DNA of 64,000 nucleotides. Origin: Anaeramoeba flamelloides (lineage: Eukaryota > Metamonada > Anaeramoebidae). Positions 35,869 to 46,591 of the stretch are shown here, piece by piece. The notes beneath the pieces are model-generated. The model was not told the DNA's origin. It made no database searches and worked only from the letters and a program-made list of their open reading frames with translations. Position 1 is the stretch's first letter. Each line of letters starts with the position of its first letter. Made by a program: the position numbers and the translations under genes. The stretch covers positions 4,176,501-4,240,500 of the forward strand of contig JANTQA010000012.1 in NCBI GenBank assembly GCA_027625915.1. Direction: 5' to 3'.

Positions 35869-38031
35869 ATGAGCAAAAAAAGCGACGAAGAAGGTTTTTC
35901 TTCTGAAAGCTATAGTGACTATGATGATGAAGAAAGTGATTTTGAAGATGATGGTTTTTCAGATCCAGAAAATGATGATTATGTCGATGTAGATGAAGAG
36001 GACGACTACGTTTACAGTGATGAAAACGATGATCTTTTGTTTGAACCTGAAGAAATTGAAGAAAAAAAAGTCGCCCTTGATGAGGTAAATCATTATTCCT
36101 AACTGTTTTCCTTTGGATCTTTTTTTTTTTTTTTTTTTTTTAAAAAAAAAAGAATATTTGTTTGATTAATTCTCTCTTTTCTTTCCATTCTTGTTTTTTA
36201 TTCAACTTAACAACAAAAAAGAAAACCATTGTTGAAGAACAAATAAAACAGATTAAAAATATTGCCGATCCACTTGGTTTAACAAGTGAAGTTGCAGCCT
36301 TTTTATTAAGGTACTTTAACTGGAATACTGACAAATTAATGGAAGCTATGTTTAATAATCGTGAAAAAACATTAAAAGCCGCAAAAATTGATATTAATGA
36401 CTGTTTGTATTTTAATCTTTCTAACTCTTATCCTTTTATCCTTTTTTCTTTTTTTATTTTTGAATTTTTTTCTTTTTTTATGTTTTTTTTTGTTTTGTTT
36501 CTTTTTCTTTTTCTTTTTCTCACTTTTTTTCATATCTTTTTTTTTTTTTTTTTTTTGTTTGTTCATATAAAACAAATCTAATTATTAACTGTTAAATCCA
36601 ATAATCTTTTTTTCCAAAAAATATTTCCTTCAAAAAAAAAAAAATATATTTTTCAAAATAACCCATCAACAACAAACCAACTCCTAATAATCCAATAGTG
36701 AACGAGTCAAAAAAAATTTACAAACCTAAAGGCAACATGTGTCAAACTTGTTTTTGTCAATTAAAAAAATCAGACAAAATCGCTTTAAAATGCCAACACG
36801 CATTTTGTAATAAATGCTGGGTGAATTACTTAACCTTTAGAATTAAAGAACAACGTGTTGATGATCTCTTTTGTCAAAGCTACAAATGTTACGAAAGAGT
36901 AACTGAAGGATTTTTAAAAGAGGTTGTTGATGAGGAAAATTTCAAAAAATATCAGTAAGTAACAAAAAAAATTTTTTTTCTTCTTTTTTTTATTTTTTTT
37001 TTTTTCTTTTCATTTATTTTTAATTTTTTTTTTAATTTTTCTTTCAAAAAAACCAAAAACCAAAAACTCAAAATAACAAACACCAAATTAGATGGATTTT
37101 AGCAAAATCGTTTGTCTCCCAAAACCCAGAAAATGCGTGGTGTCCAGCTCCAAATTGTGATCGAGCATGTACGAAGGGCATGATCCAACGAGGAACAAAT
37201 GTCGAGTGTTCTTGTGGTCATAGGTTTTGTTTCAATTGTAAAGAAGAAGCACATTCGCCCGCAAATTGTGAAGATGTAGCAGTGTGGCTCAAGAAATGTA
37301 AGGACGATTCCGAAACCTTTAATTGGCTGATGGCAAATACAAAGCCATGTCCCAAATGTAAAAACTTGATTGAAAAAAATGGTGGGTGTAATCATATGAC
37401 CTGCCGAAAGAATTCTGGTGGGTGTGGATATGAATTTTGTTGGATTTGCTTAGGTGATTGGGCAAAGCACGGAACAAGTTATTACAAGTGTAATCATTAT
37501 GATCCAAATAAACACGATAACAAAAAAGCTAAGGATTCCAAAATGGCACTCGAACGATATTTGCATTATTTCCAACGTTATCAAAACCATGAAAAATCGC
37601 TTGGCTTTGAAAAGCAGCTGATTGAAAAAACCCAAAAAAAGATGACCTCAATGCAGGAATCTAAAGATGTTAACTTCATTGACGTATCCTTTATGGAAGA
37701 TGCAGTCAAACAGTTATGTCACTGTAGACTTGTTTTGAAATGGACCTATGTTTTCGCCTACAATCTTATTGATTTCTCCAAGGCCAAGGAATTATTTGAA
37801 TTTGTACAAGAACAATTGGAAGTCACAACAGAAAAATTATCAGAAATCACAGAAAGAGACATTATCAAAATTGATAAGATGGAAGCCGTTAACACAACCA
37901 GAATCGCAAAGAAGAAATTAGAACATTTGTTTGATACAGTTGAATCTGGTTTACCAGAAGGAATGATCAAAGGTCATGAAAATGATATTATCGAAGAAAA
38001 AAAGGTTCTTAAAAATGCAGATGAAAATTAA
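35869..38031 (+). CDS. Ariadne-type RBR E3 ubiquitin ligase
   Basis: A RING-between-RING ligase that takes ubiquitin from an E2 onto a RING2 cysteine before transfer. Four exons, 35869-36084, 36222-36402, 36699-36954 and 37092-38031, join in frame into 530 residues, close to human ARIH1. In order: an acidic tail (1-72); a UBA-like region (LGLTSEVAAFLLRYFNWNTDKLMEA, about 80-115); RING1 from MCQTC (C147, C150) to about 200; IBR (WCPAPNCDRAC...FCFNC, about 232-277); RING2 from CPKC (C304) with GGCNHMTC, whose last cysteine (C322) is the catalytic one. The Ariadne helical domain follows (YYKCNHYDPN, LERYLHYFQRYQNHEKSL, WTYVFAYNL). Between the catalytic Cys and FCW there are two extra residues compared with ARIH1. 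The exon-2 donor (GTTTGT) is weak and was chosen for phase. Confidence 0.92.
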
Positions 38032-39537
38032 TTTAGTTTCAAAAATAATTACCTGATTTAATTATTTATATTTTACTTTTTTTTTTGTTTCCAATACCAA
38101 TTCTCATCTTTTTTTTTTCTTTTGATTTTCTAGTATGATTATTTTTTTTTAATAAAATTTACTTTGACCTATTTTATTTTTGTTCTTTAATTTTCAAATA
38201 TTTTTTCAAACCTCTTTTATTGATTTAGTTAACTAATTTATCAAAATCAAAAATACCTTTCTTTGTTTTGGTTCAAAATGTTAGGTTAGTTGTTAAAAAA
38301 GTCTATTTGTAAAAATAAATTAATAATCAGATTTTACATTTTGATTCTTTTTTAAAAAAAATCACTAAGAATTCTTTTTTTGATTTCATGTAATCAAAAA
38401 ATTCTTTTTTTATAATTAATTTCAATTTATTACTTATTTAAATTTCGTTTTTCATTGTATCCCTTCATTCTCAAAATTTAATAATTAATAAATAGATTTT
38501 TTTTAAAAAGTAGAAAATAAATTTAATATATTTCAAAAATAATAAAAAATTTTGGTTAATCTTCTTGCTATTGTAGTTTGAATCATCTTTTGTTCAATCC
38601 TGGAAATTTCATGTTTACTTCTCTTTAGAAAATGATTTTACTTTGGAATGGTCACAATTAATTTTTTTTTTTTTACAATTTTTTTAAGTAAATCTAGATA
38701 TTAAAAATTGAAAAAAATATTACTTGACAACTTTTTAATATTAATCATCAAATATCAATCGATTCTTATTTTGGTTTTTTTCATTATATTTAGTCCATTT
38801 ACACTTAAAAAAAATTTTCAAAAATTTAAATTCTTTATTGGGAGACGTTGGAAATCAATATATCCATTTGTCTATCTTAACAACTAGATAATGTGGAAAT
38901 AGACCTTTTTGAATAAAATTTAATAATTTTGAACAACCAATCTTTTTGAGGTGGTATATTTTATCTGAAAAAAAAAAAATTCAATTCTGTCAAAAAGGTA
39001 ATTTAAATACATAATTTCATAAAATAAATGATATATTTCATCATAATATAATTTTTTTTTTGAAATATTTTATAATTTCTTGAATTAAATAATCATTTTA
39101 TCAATGAAACTTTTTTGCAAAGTATATAATATGAAAAATTCTTATTTAACAAAAAAAGATACTTTCAAAATAATTTTTTTAATTATAGAAACCAAAAAAA
39201 AAACAAATGAAAAAAAAAAATACACAATGTCCTGATCAAACCAATTACTGATTTTTTTTCTTTTTTTAATTGAAATACTTGTGTTTTCCTTTAATAGTCA
39301 GAATAATAACTCTACATAACTTATCTTTTCTAAATATATCGAAAACTCTTATTTTATCTTAAAAAAATACATCTTTGCACACTATCGACTATTTGGGGAT
39401 TCTTTATTTTACTTTATTCCAATATACTATTTTTAGAGTTATCAAGGAAATTATCCAAAATATTTCAATTTTAATAATATCTTTACTTTTTAATGAACTA
39501 ATAATGATTGTTTAAAAAGATTGTTAACTTTTTTTTT

Positions 39538-39556
39538 CCCCCCCCCCCCCCCCCCC
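39538..39556. repeat. Homopolymer run C19
   Basis: Nineteen C in a row after a T run, in DNA where C and G are rare. A real poly-C tract or an assembly artefact. Confidence 0.8.
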
Positions 39557-40293
39557 AATTTTTTTAAATTAAAAGACAAATACACTTTTATAAAAATTTC
39601 AGTAACCAATGAATGAAAGAAGTAGTTTTATTTCTGTAAATTTGTAGACCCAAACTTAGTTGCTTCTAAACTCACCCATTACCTCATTATATATTTTTAT
39701 AGTTAACACCCAATAATAAAATGTAGTTGGTTGTCAAATAATTTATAAAAAACTTTACAAATTTTCAAAAATTTATGGTTTACAAAAAAATCTACAATGA
39801 TATCTTTACCAAAAGTTGGTCTCATTAGAAGAATTTATTTAGATCAAAATAAAATCAATTTTGAATCAATTTGTCAAAAAAAATAGTAAAAATTAATTGT
39901 TGAAAATTATTTTTTGTTGAATAAAAAAACCCTTTTTGTACAAAAATAGATAATTAAAATTAAAGAACTGCATGTATATTAACTTGTGAAAAATAGAAAC
40001 AACACTCTTTAATCTATTAAAAAATAACTATATATTCATTATTGTTTATTAGAAACTATTTAAAAGTTAATTTAATATCTTCAACTTTTCCAAAAAAATA
40101 AAAACAGTCAACTATTAGAAGATAAAATTTAAAAAAGGAAATAATCTATCGAAATTGTTTAACAAAAGAAGTTGTTTATATATATATTAATTAAGATTCA
40201 AATTGATATCTATATTCTAATTGAAAAGGGAAAAAAAAAAAAAAAAAAAAAACATAGGGATTTTGATGGGTGGGATACCAAAGGAATTCGCTA

Positions 40294-40424
40294 TCACTCA
40301 AACCCTCGTGAATAATTAGTACGTGTGTCATCAATTGTGTACTCATCAACCGTGCCAATTCTTAATCTATCAAAACAATATACGATAGCAGTAAGGCCCA
40401 ACTCGCCAGTAGAAAGACTATTAT
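40294..40424 (-). pseudogene. Orphan exon-like segment, unknown protein
   Basis: About 131 bp of markedly more complex sequence. After an acceptor-like ATTTTAG, the minus strand reads STGELGLTAIVYCFDRL and then RIGTVDEYTIDDTRTNYSRG to a TGA at 40296-40294. The balanced composition (G, T, D, E, R, Y) is unlike random A+T-rich frames. I see no upstream exon; the next sequence on that side leads into the Rep-F element. It may be the last exon of a lost gene or a captured fragment. I do not recognise the family. Confidence 0.4.
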
Positions 40425-40593
40425 CTAAAATGAAATACCTAATATTTTTTTTCTTTGTGTTACAATTTGACATCTAATTTAGGAACCAACAGTATATAAA
40501 GACAAATTATTTTTGAATGTTAACATATCGATATTTTTCATAAATTGACATTATAAATTGATTTTATAAATTTTTTTCTGATCTTTTTTAGCT

Positions 40594-41150
40594 TTAAGGT
40601 TTACAATCCCTGAAATCTGAAAAAAGATTATCTTGTTTCGGATTTAGTGATTTGCTAATTTGGTTCTTAGCTGATCGATCTTGTGTTTGGTACTGATTTT
40701 AATAGTGGTTCAAAATGGCAATTTTTGACAATTTATTTTTTTTTTTTTCCGAAATCCAAATTGAAGAGTGGAAGGTTAATAAATTGGTAGGTGTTCAAGA
40801 ATAAATTTTGATTTTTGGGTGGTTGAAGAAAATTTTTAAATACTATTTAGTCAATTAACTAAATGAAAAAACATTTATTTTTAAAAAGCATCAAATAAAA
40901 CCAAACCTAATTAAAAATTTCAATCAACAACCTACAAGGCACATTTTTTTAATAAATATCTAACAATTTATTAGTCACTCTTCAATTCGGATTTTGGAAA
41001 AAAAAAATAAATTGTCAAAAATTGCCATTTTGAACTACTAATAAAACTCATCCCAAATCCAAGATCGATCAGCTAAGAGCCAAATTAGCAAGTCACTAAA
41101 AACGACACTAGATAATCTCTTTTCAAATTTCAGGGATTGTAAACCTTAAG
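40594..41150. repeat. Rep-F foldback element, copy 2
   Basis: The left arm begins TTAAGGTTTACAATCCCTGA. The right arm ends with the reverse complement, TCAGGGATTGTAAACCTTAA. Paired blocks inside include GATCGATCAGCTAAGAGCC against GGTTCTTAGCTGATCGATC, and CAAAATGGCAATTTTTGAC against its inverse. CGAAATCCAAATTGAAGAG faces CTCTTCAATTCGGATTTTG. It corresponds to the inner part of the larger copy at 12401-13279. The arms are nearly complementary, so transcripts would fold into a long hairpin. Confidence 0.8.
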
Positions 41151-41869
41151 GAAATTTCATTTTTTTTGATATAAAAATCTGAGTTTATATTTTAAACTCG
41201 ATTTTTTAAGAATAATTTTGCTTTTTGATCTGTCCCTTTTAGATTTTCTTTTTTAAGAGTGGAGCTTTAAGAAACTGCTGTCAAGTTTGATAACTGTTTA
41301 TTGTTAGTTGCTTTGATTTTTTAATTAATAAACATATTTGAAAAAAGAAAAACTTCTTTTTATTTGCATTCCGAGTTTTGTCAAGTACTTTCAAGTTTTT
41401 GGAACAACACTACTTCTCAAAACGTTCAACCTAAAAACGGGGAAAACAAAGTTGTCACGAATTTTACTTTTCCATTTTCCACCTCATAATGGAAAAAGGA
41501 TGACTGAAAATTAAAAATTCAAGACAGTTGAAAAATTGAAAAATCTTTCTGAACATTTTAAAAGTATTTTTACCAAATTGCAAGATTTTTACTAGAGGGT
41601 AAATTTAAAGAGAACTGTTGTCATCTGTGTCCATTATTACACATCCTGATCTTCTCAAGGTTTGCTTTTTTCAAGTTTTTAAATTTGTATATCCAATTAT
41701 TTCGGAAAAGGATGTGGAATTTAAAACCATGGTCTAACTTGAGAGTCTTTAATCCGTACACAAGGAATTTCAGAATCGTGAACCAATTTTCACCCATTTT
41801 TTTTTGAGAATTTCCAGTTTTATTGTTTTTTCTTTTCAAAGTAAAATCCCTAATTATTTTGTAAAGAAT

Positions 41870-42411
41870 ATGAAAAAATCAAAGAACAAAAAGAAAAACG
41901 AAGAAGCAATTCCTTTAACAGCCGACCAGTCATTAAAAACTGGGTTTGTACCAAGAATGTACAACACCCAAGAAACGATTCTTCAAGCCTTAAAATTAGA
42001 GCAAAAGATGAATGAAAAAAAAAAAAAAAGAAAAAAGAAAAACAATTTAGATTTCAAAATCACAATCACAAAGCCCAAAAAAAATTGTTATAAGATTTTT
42101 GTTTTAATTTTCTCAACCCTTTTGTTGATAAGGTAAAATTTTTGTCTTTTTTTATTTTTGTTTTTTTGTTTTGTTTTGTTTTGTTTTTAATTACTTTTCA
42201 AAAACAAAAAGCGCCAAAGAAAATTCCAAAAGTTAAAACCTTCTTCAAAAGATCACAAAACTTTGAAAAGAGTAATGAATTTTTCCAAACACAAAAAAAA
42301 AAAAAAAAAAAAACAGTCAATCAGTTTTTTATGCACAGCGTGCAACTAACCCCTACTTTGAACTCTAGCCCATTGATCAAATATAGCTACTGCTTTTTCA
42401 TCTTTAAATGA
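41870..42411 (+). CDS. Small basic unknown protein, 3' structure unresolved
   Basis: From an ATG at 41870 the frame reads MKKSKNKKKNEEAIPL, then TADQSLKTGFVPRMYN, then TQETILQALKLEQKMNEK, a lysine-rich run, NNLDFKITITKPKKN and a hydrophobic end (CYKIFVLIFSTLLLI), stopping at 42136. The central 40 residues are protein-like. The hydrophobic tail may instead be intron: a later acceptor (AAAAAG at 42211) opens frames that run to about 42411, one of them reading IPKVKTFFKRSQNFEKSNEF. I could not choose between these. The basic composition would suit a nucleolar or nucleic-acid-binding protein, but that is speculative. Upstream from 41804 the same frame is open without coding character. Confidence 0.4.
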
Positions 42412-42599
42412 GATCTAATTTCAGTTGATTGTCTTGTTTTTATTTGTTTCAATATTTATTCTTTTCATTTAGGTTCTTAGTTCACCTGTTACATCTCAAA
42501 TTTATCAATAGATAGTGCCAACCCAATAAATAGAGCCCAATTACGCTTTATTTCTTTGAAATTTGTATTCGAAAGAAGTTAATGAAACAGAAAAATAAG

Positions 42600-43030
42600 G
42601 AAAATTTTTTAAATTGATTAATCAAATACCGGTAATGGTTTTTTCAGACTTTGGTATTTTCAGAGAGGAACTAATCACACATACATATTCTTGGTTTATA
42701 TTCAAATGGGCTTTTGGGATTAAATCTTGAATTAATGTAAATGATTCAAAAAATACTAAATGCTTTTAGTTTCAAAAATTTCATCATAATCATAAAATAT
42801 TCTGAAGAACACAAAGGATTTACTTATTTTGTTCCCAAAATGAATTTGTTTTGTGAAATGGCAAAAAAACGATCTTTTTCTCATTTCTTTGAAAAACTAC
42901 AAAATTTTATCTTTTCAAGATCCCCATAATTCTTTTTTAAAATTTATTGAAAGAACCCTATTTCTAGTTTATATGTGTTGTCATCCCATTGTCTACAGTA
43001 AGCCAATTTTTTTAGAACCGGTTAAAATTT
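42600..43030. repeat. Rep-I interspersed repeat
   Basis: TATTTTCAGAGAGGAA, CATACATATTCTTGGTTTAT, ATCTTGAATTAATGTAAAT and ATTCAAAAAATACTAAA, ending AGAACCCTATTTCTAGTTTA and GTTGTCATCCCAT. It matches the copy at 23090-23480 and, more weakly, 6960-7300. It is non-coding. Confidence 0.6.
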
Positions 43031-44124
43031 CGGAACCGGTGAAAATCAAAAACACGTTTTTGTTAATCCACTGTATTTTTTTCTTTAGATGATTTTTTTA
43101 TTAAAAAAACCAAATAAAACTCTACCAATCGATTTATTCAAAATGAAAAACCTTTAGATTCCTTAAAATTAGTTTTCAAACCAAAAGACTGTGATCAGAA
43201 CAGTTTATAAACAAAAAATCGAACTATTTTGCTGGTATTTGAAATTTAAATGGGAAAAAATTTGAGTTGATTTTCAATTTTTTCAATTATTCTTTAAAAT
43301 TTCCTCACATTTAAGGCTCTTAGTTCACCCCATTTAATACACAAATGTGGAATTAAAAAACTACCAAACAAACAAACAAACAAACAAATAGAGCGAGTTC
43401 AAATTACAATTTACTCCTTTTGAAATTTAATACTGTTAAAATCAGATTGTCCTAATTAAACTTTTGTCTCAAAGAACACTAAGGAAGCTTAATTAAGGAT
43501 TATCTAGAAAAAGGCTACTCTATGAGAACAATATGGATCAAAACATTTGTGGAATTGTAGTCTTGATCTCTTGAGATCTAGAAGAACTAATAAAAATCAA
43601 AATTTTCAGGAAATTTTGAAATTTTTCCTGATCAAATTCTTAATTGTTAATTTGGTACTGAAAACCGATACCCAACCATTTTTGTTCCAAGTCAAATATT
43701 ATCTAGTTTTCAATAAAATGCTTTGAAAAAAAAGCAATTTAGAGCAAAAAGGGAAAGTGTTTGGGTTTTAAGTGCCAAATAACAATTAAGAATTTGATCA
43801 GGAAAAATTTCAATATTCCAAAAAATTTTGATTTTTTATCGTTCTTCTTGATCTCAAAGGAACAAGTTCATAATTCTTCAATATTTTTAGCTATATGCTC
43901 ATCATATTGGATTTATTTTAGATATTCTTTAAATCTCTTAAAATATCATTTCTAATTGATTTTGTCAAGATAATTCGGTTTGCTCGGCTAATAATAATTA
44001 GTAAAATATTTGGTGACCTGAAATAAAAAATTTTATTTATTAATTGGAAAATAACAGTCGGAAAAAAAACGAAAATCATCAAAAGGAAAATGAATTACCC
44101 CCCGTTTATCCCCCCCAAATAGAA

Positions 44125-44320
44125 AAATTAACACCTTTTCTCTGGAATTGCCCATCCTATGAAAATAATCGCAAAATCTGGATATAATAATTTAAAAAAA
44201 TTAATATTTCTAATATATTAAAAAATAATATTATTTTTAATATTTTTATAAAAAAAGATTCATCATGTTTATTATCCCTAGTGGGTAATGAACTTATTTT
44301 TCAGTTTTTAATAAACTTTC
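44125..44320 (+). mobile_element. LINE 3'-region remnant
   Basis: A short frame reads PFLWNCPSYENNRKIWI and then stops. It matches HFLWVCPSYEKDR of the LINE end at about 53.6 kb. The following A/T-rich tail aligns with the copy at 1495-1700. It is a decayed 3' fragment with no intact frame. Confidence 0.6.
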
Positions 44321-44344
44321 TAAATAAAAATTTAGGAATTGCTA

Positions 44345-44560
44345 AAAGTTCCGCAAAGTTACGCAGAGTACCTAGGGTTTCTTTAATTTTTGAAAAAGAA
44401 AATTTCAAGAATTTTGTGTTATAATTTCAAAAATTAAAAAAAAACCAACGTTACTTTTCCAGAATTCAAAAGAATTGAGTAAAATCTTTGATTTTTGTAT
44501 ATTCTTTTGAATTCTGGAAAAGTGCCGTTAGTTTTTTTTTTAATTAGAGAAATAAAAAGA
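44345..44560. repeat. Rep-A interspersed hairpin repeat
   Basis: ACTTTTCCAGAATTCAAAAG, AATTGAGTAAAATCTTTGAT, then ATTCTTTTGAATTCTGGAAAAGT: a near-perfect palindrome of about 35 bp per arm. Outside it, TTACGCAGAGTACCTAGG corresponds to the GTAGAGTGC...CCTAGG start seen in other copies. Confidence 0.7.
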
Positions 44561-44815
44561 AAAGATAACGACAAAAAAGAGGGGTTAATAACCCCTCCCT
44601 TAAATAATAGAAAAACAATTAACAATTTTTTTAACAACACATTTACTGATAAAGAAAAAATTCATGAGATCTCAAAATTACACAAAGAGAATGGATCACT
44701 TTTATTGACTTTTTTTTTTTTCATATAGAGACTTCTTAACAATTTGTTTCTTCAACCTTATTTTTAAAACAACACAACAATTATCATTAGTGGTGTAATT
44801 GCTGGGATTTATCTG

Positions 44816-45391
44816 ATGGTGAATAGAGATCAGCGCAGTTCTTTGGATGATCACCATGGGATTGGTAAACTGGGTATCAAGTGCCCGAATAATACAGATT
44901 TTAATCGCTATTCGATCGCAAACAGCTTTGGTTGTTGTTCGTTCTTTTCATATACATGCGGAAGATCTCCAACATGCACGCAAAAAAGGGACTACAACTC
45001 AATCTTGTCTGGTCGATCGACGTCGTGCGATGACCAATTAGGCCTGTTGTCTTGTTCCCCCCTCAGCCCCTATGTTGACTATTTTGCACCAGGCATCAGG
45101 GTCGGCGATGATCGCCAAAATATCAATATTTGTAGTCAATTTTGCGAAGACCTGTTTCACTCTTGTTCTTCGGCGGAATTTGATTGCTCTTTTTATAACC
45201 CATTCCCTCACCATAATTGCGGCAGCCGTGTTGATGTTATTTATTCAGATTCTTTATCGTTTTGTAAAAATGCACTGCTTTTAAGCGTTTCATCAGATTT
45301 TGACCATTGCTTTTCCCCAGCAAAAAAACTCCATTTTTCGAATATACAACTTGCTTTTCTTTTGGTTTTATTGCTTGGTTATTTATTCTGA
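44816..45391 (+). CDS. Cysteine-rich folate-receptor-like protein, probably GPI-anchored
   Basis: A 191-codon frame, well above chance length in this DNA. The cysteine pattern resembles folate-receptor/riboflavin-binding domains: SFGCCSFFSYTC (compare SSCCYANFT), LGLLSCSPLSPYVDYF (compare ECFYRCSP...W), INICSQFCEDLFHSC (compare VPLCQSFCDDWYEAC), then FCKNALLL. The C-terminus (SPAKKLHFSNIQ, then LAFLLVLLLGYLF) is a typical GPI-attachment signal: small residues, a spacer and a hydrophobic tail. A secreted protein should begin with a signal peptide, but the first ATG gives a hydrophilic start. Codons just upstream (TTIIISGVIAGIYLM) are hydrophobic and in frame, so the true start is probably in an upstream exon or at an undetected splice. 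A second frame over the same DNA is also partly open, but has an internal stop. Ligand unknown. Confidence 0.6.
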   Translation: MVNRDQRSSLDDHHGIGKLGIKCPNNTDFNRYSIANSFGCCSFFSYTCGRSPTCTQKRDYNSILSGRSTSCDDQLGLLSCSPLSPYVDYFAPGIRVGDDRQNINICSQFCEDLFHSCSSAEFDCSFYNPFPHHNCGSRVDVIYSDSLSFCKNALLLSVSSDFDHCFSPAKKLHFSNIQLAFLLVLLLGYLF

Positions 45392-46144
45392 AATTTCTCT
45401 GCTGATTTTTTTCAATTTTTTTACACAGAAATTAAAATTTTTTTGGATACTTTGTGGATTTTTACCAAAGTTATTTCTACCCACTCCAACTAAATTTATG
45501 TCTCTATAAGATATAATAATCGATTTGAGAGTTTTAAAAAAAAATATTTTCTTGTACAAAAAATAGTTGTGATTGTGTTTAGAATTATGGATTTTTTTTT
45601 TAATTTTTTTATTTATTGTAATGCAATGTTTTATTGTTTATTTCCAAACACAAAATAAAACACTATTAATTTTTAAACAATAAAAGATCATTTTTTTTTT
45701 TTTTTTTATATTTTCCATCTATCAGTTTTTTTATAAGAAAACAAATATTTGCTTTCTTTTTTTCCAATTAACTTCAATTAATATTACTTTTTTCCTTTCA
45801 TTCATTTAATCATTTTATGCTTAAACTCGCTAGCTTAAGGGTACAGTTATTACTAGGGAATTATTCTTTTTGAAATCCAATTTTTTTTATTTCATCTTTA
45901 TTTATGAGTTTAAAATGCCTACTAAAAACAAACTTGTATATATTATATTCTAGATTTCTCAAAAACAACAAGAAACTTGGTATGGATTTTTTTGAAAAAA
46001 CCACATTTGTTACATAAAGTTTAAGTTTAAGTGGGTCTAACTTTAAATATTTCATGCAACTACAAAGTCCCGAAGTTTCTCTATTTCAACTTTTTGTTTA
46101 CTCAACTACCCCAGTGAATTCAGTGAAAGTATAATTAAGTAAAC

Positions 46145-46310
46145 AGAGAGTGCCATCAAGTGCTTTCAAGTACTTTTGTTTGTTTGTTAAATTTAGAAAT
46201 CAAAAGAAAATTTCAAATAATTCATTTTAATTTCAAAAATTAACAAAAACCTAACGGTGCTTTTCCAGAATTCAAAAGAATAGAGTAAAATCTTTCATTT
46301 TTCTAAATTG
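46145..46310. repeat. Rep-A interspersed hairpin repeat, partial
   Basis: GAGAGTGCCATCAAGTGC at the left, AACCTAACGGTGCTTTTCC, and AGAATTCAAAAGAATAGAGT. The inverted partner half is missing or decayed. Confidence 0.55.
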
Positions 46311-46591
46311 AATTAAATACCTAAAATGTTCAAGTTGGGTTTTTTGTGGTTTTCTGTTTGATTTTGATAAAGCAATCAATTTTCAGAATAAACAGAAAGA
46401 TCAAGAAAAGTTACAGTCAGTTCCAATTCTAAGACACAAACGTTCATTGAAATTTAAGGCTCTATAAAAACCTCAAATCAAGAAAACAAAATCAAATTCT
46501 AGTAAAATAAATTGTGTAAAATACAATTCCAAAAAATAAAACTTTAATTTGGGATTTTTCTGTGCCTTAAATTACCTTGAAAGTTTGTACA

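Larger units (their letters stand above)
38032..41869. other. Intergenic, A+T-rich, with a foldback element and an orphan exon
   Basis: Mostly low complexity. It holds a run of 19 C (39538-39556), an orphan protein-like segment at 40294-40424 (-) and the Rep-F copy at 40594-41150. Nothing else can be supported. Confidence 0.55.
42412..44815. other. Intergenic, repeats and LINE remnant
   Basis: Contains Rep-I (42600-43030), a CAAA tandem run (about 43368-43388), a LINE remnant (44125-44320) and a Rep-A copy (44345-44560). No gene is seen, though a signal-peptide exon for the downstream cysteine-rich protein may lie near the right end. Confidence 0.5.

Noticed and set aside
36372-36581. Long F/K-rich frames on both strands near 36.4-36.6 kb
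   Set aside because: They are readings of T/A homopolymers inside an intron of the RBR ligase gene.
44847-45284. An alternative frame over the cysteine-rich gene with hydrophobic stretches
   Set aside because: It is interrupted by a stop at 45039-45041, while the other frame stays open for 191 codons with ordered cysteines and a GPI-type tail.
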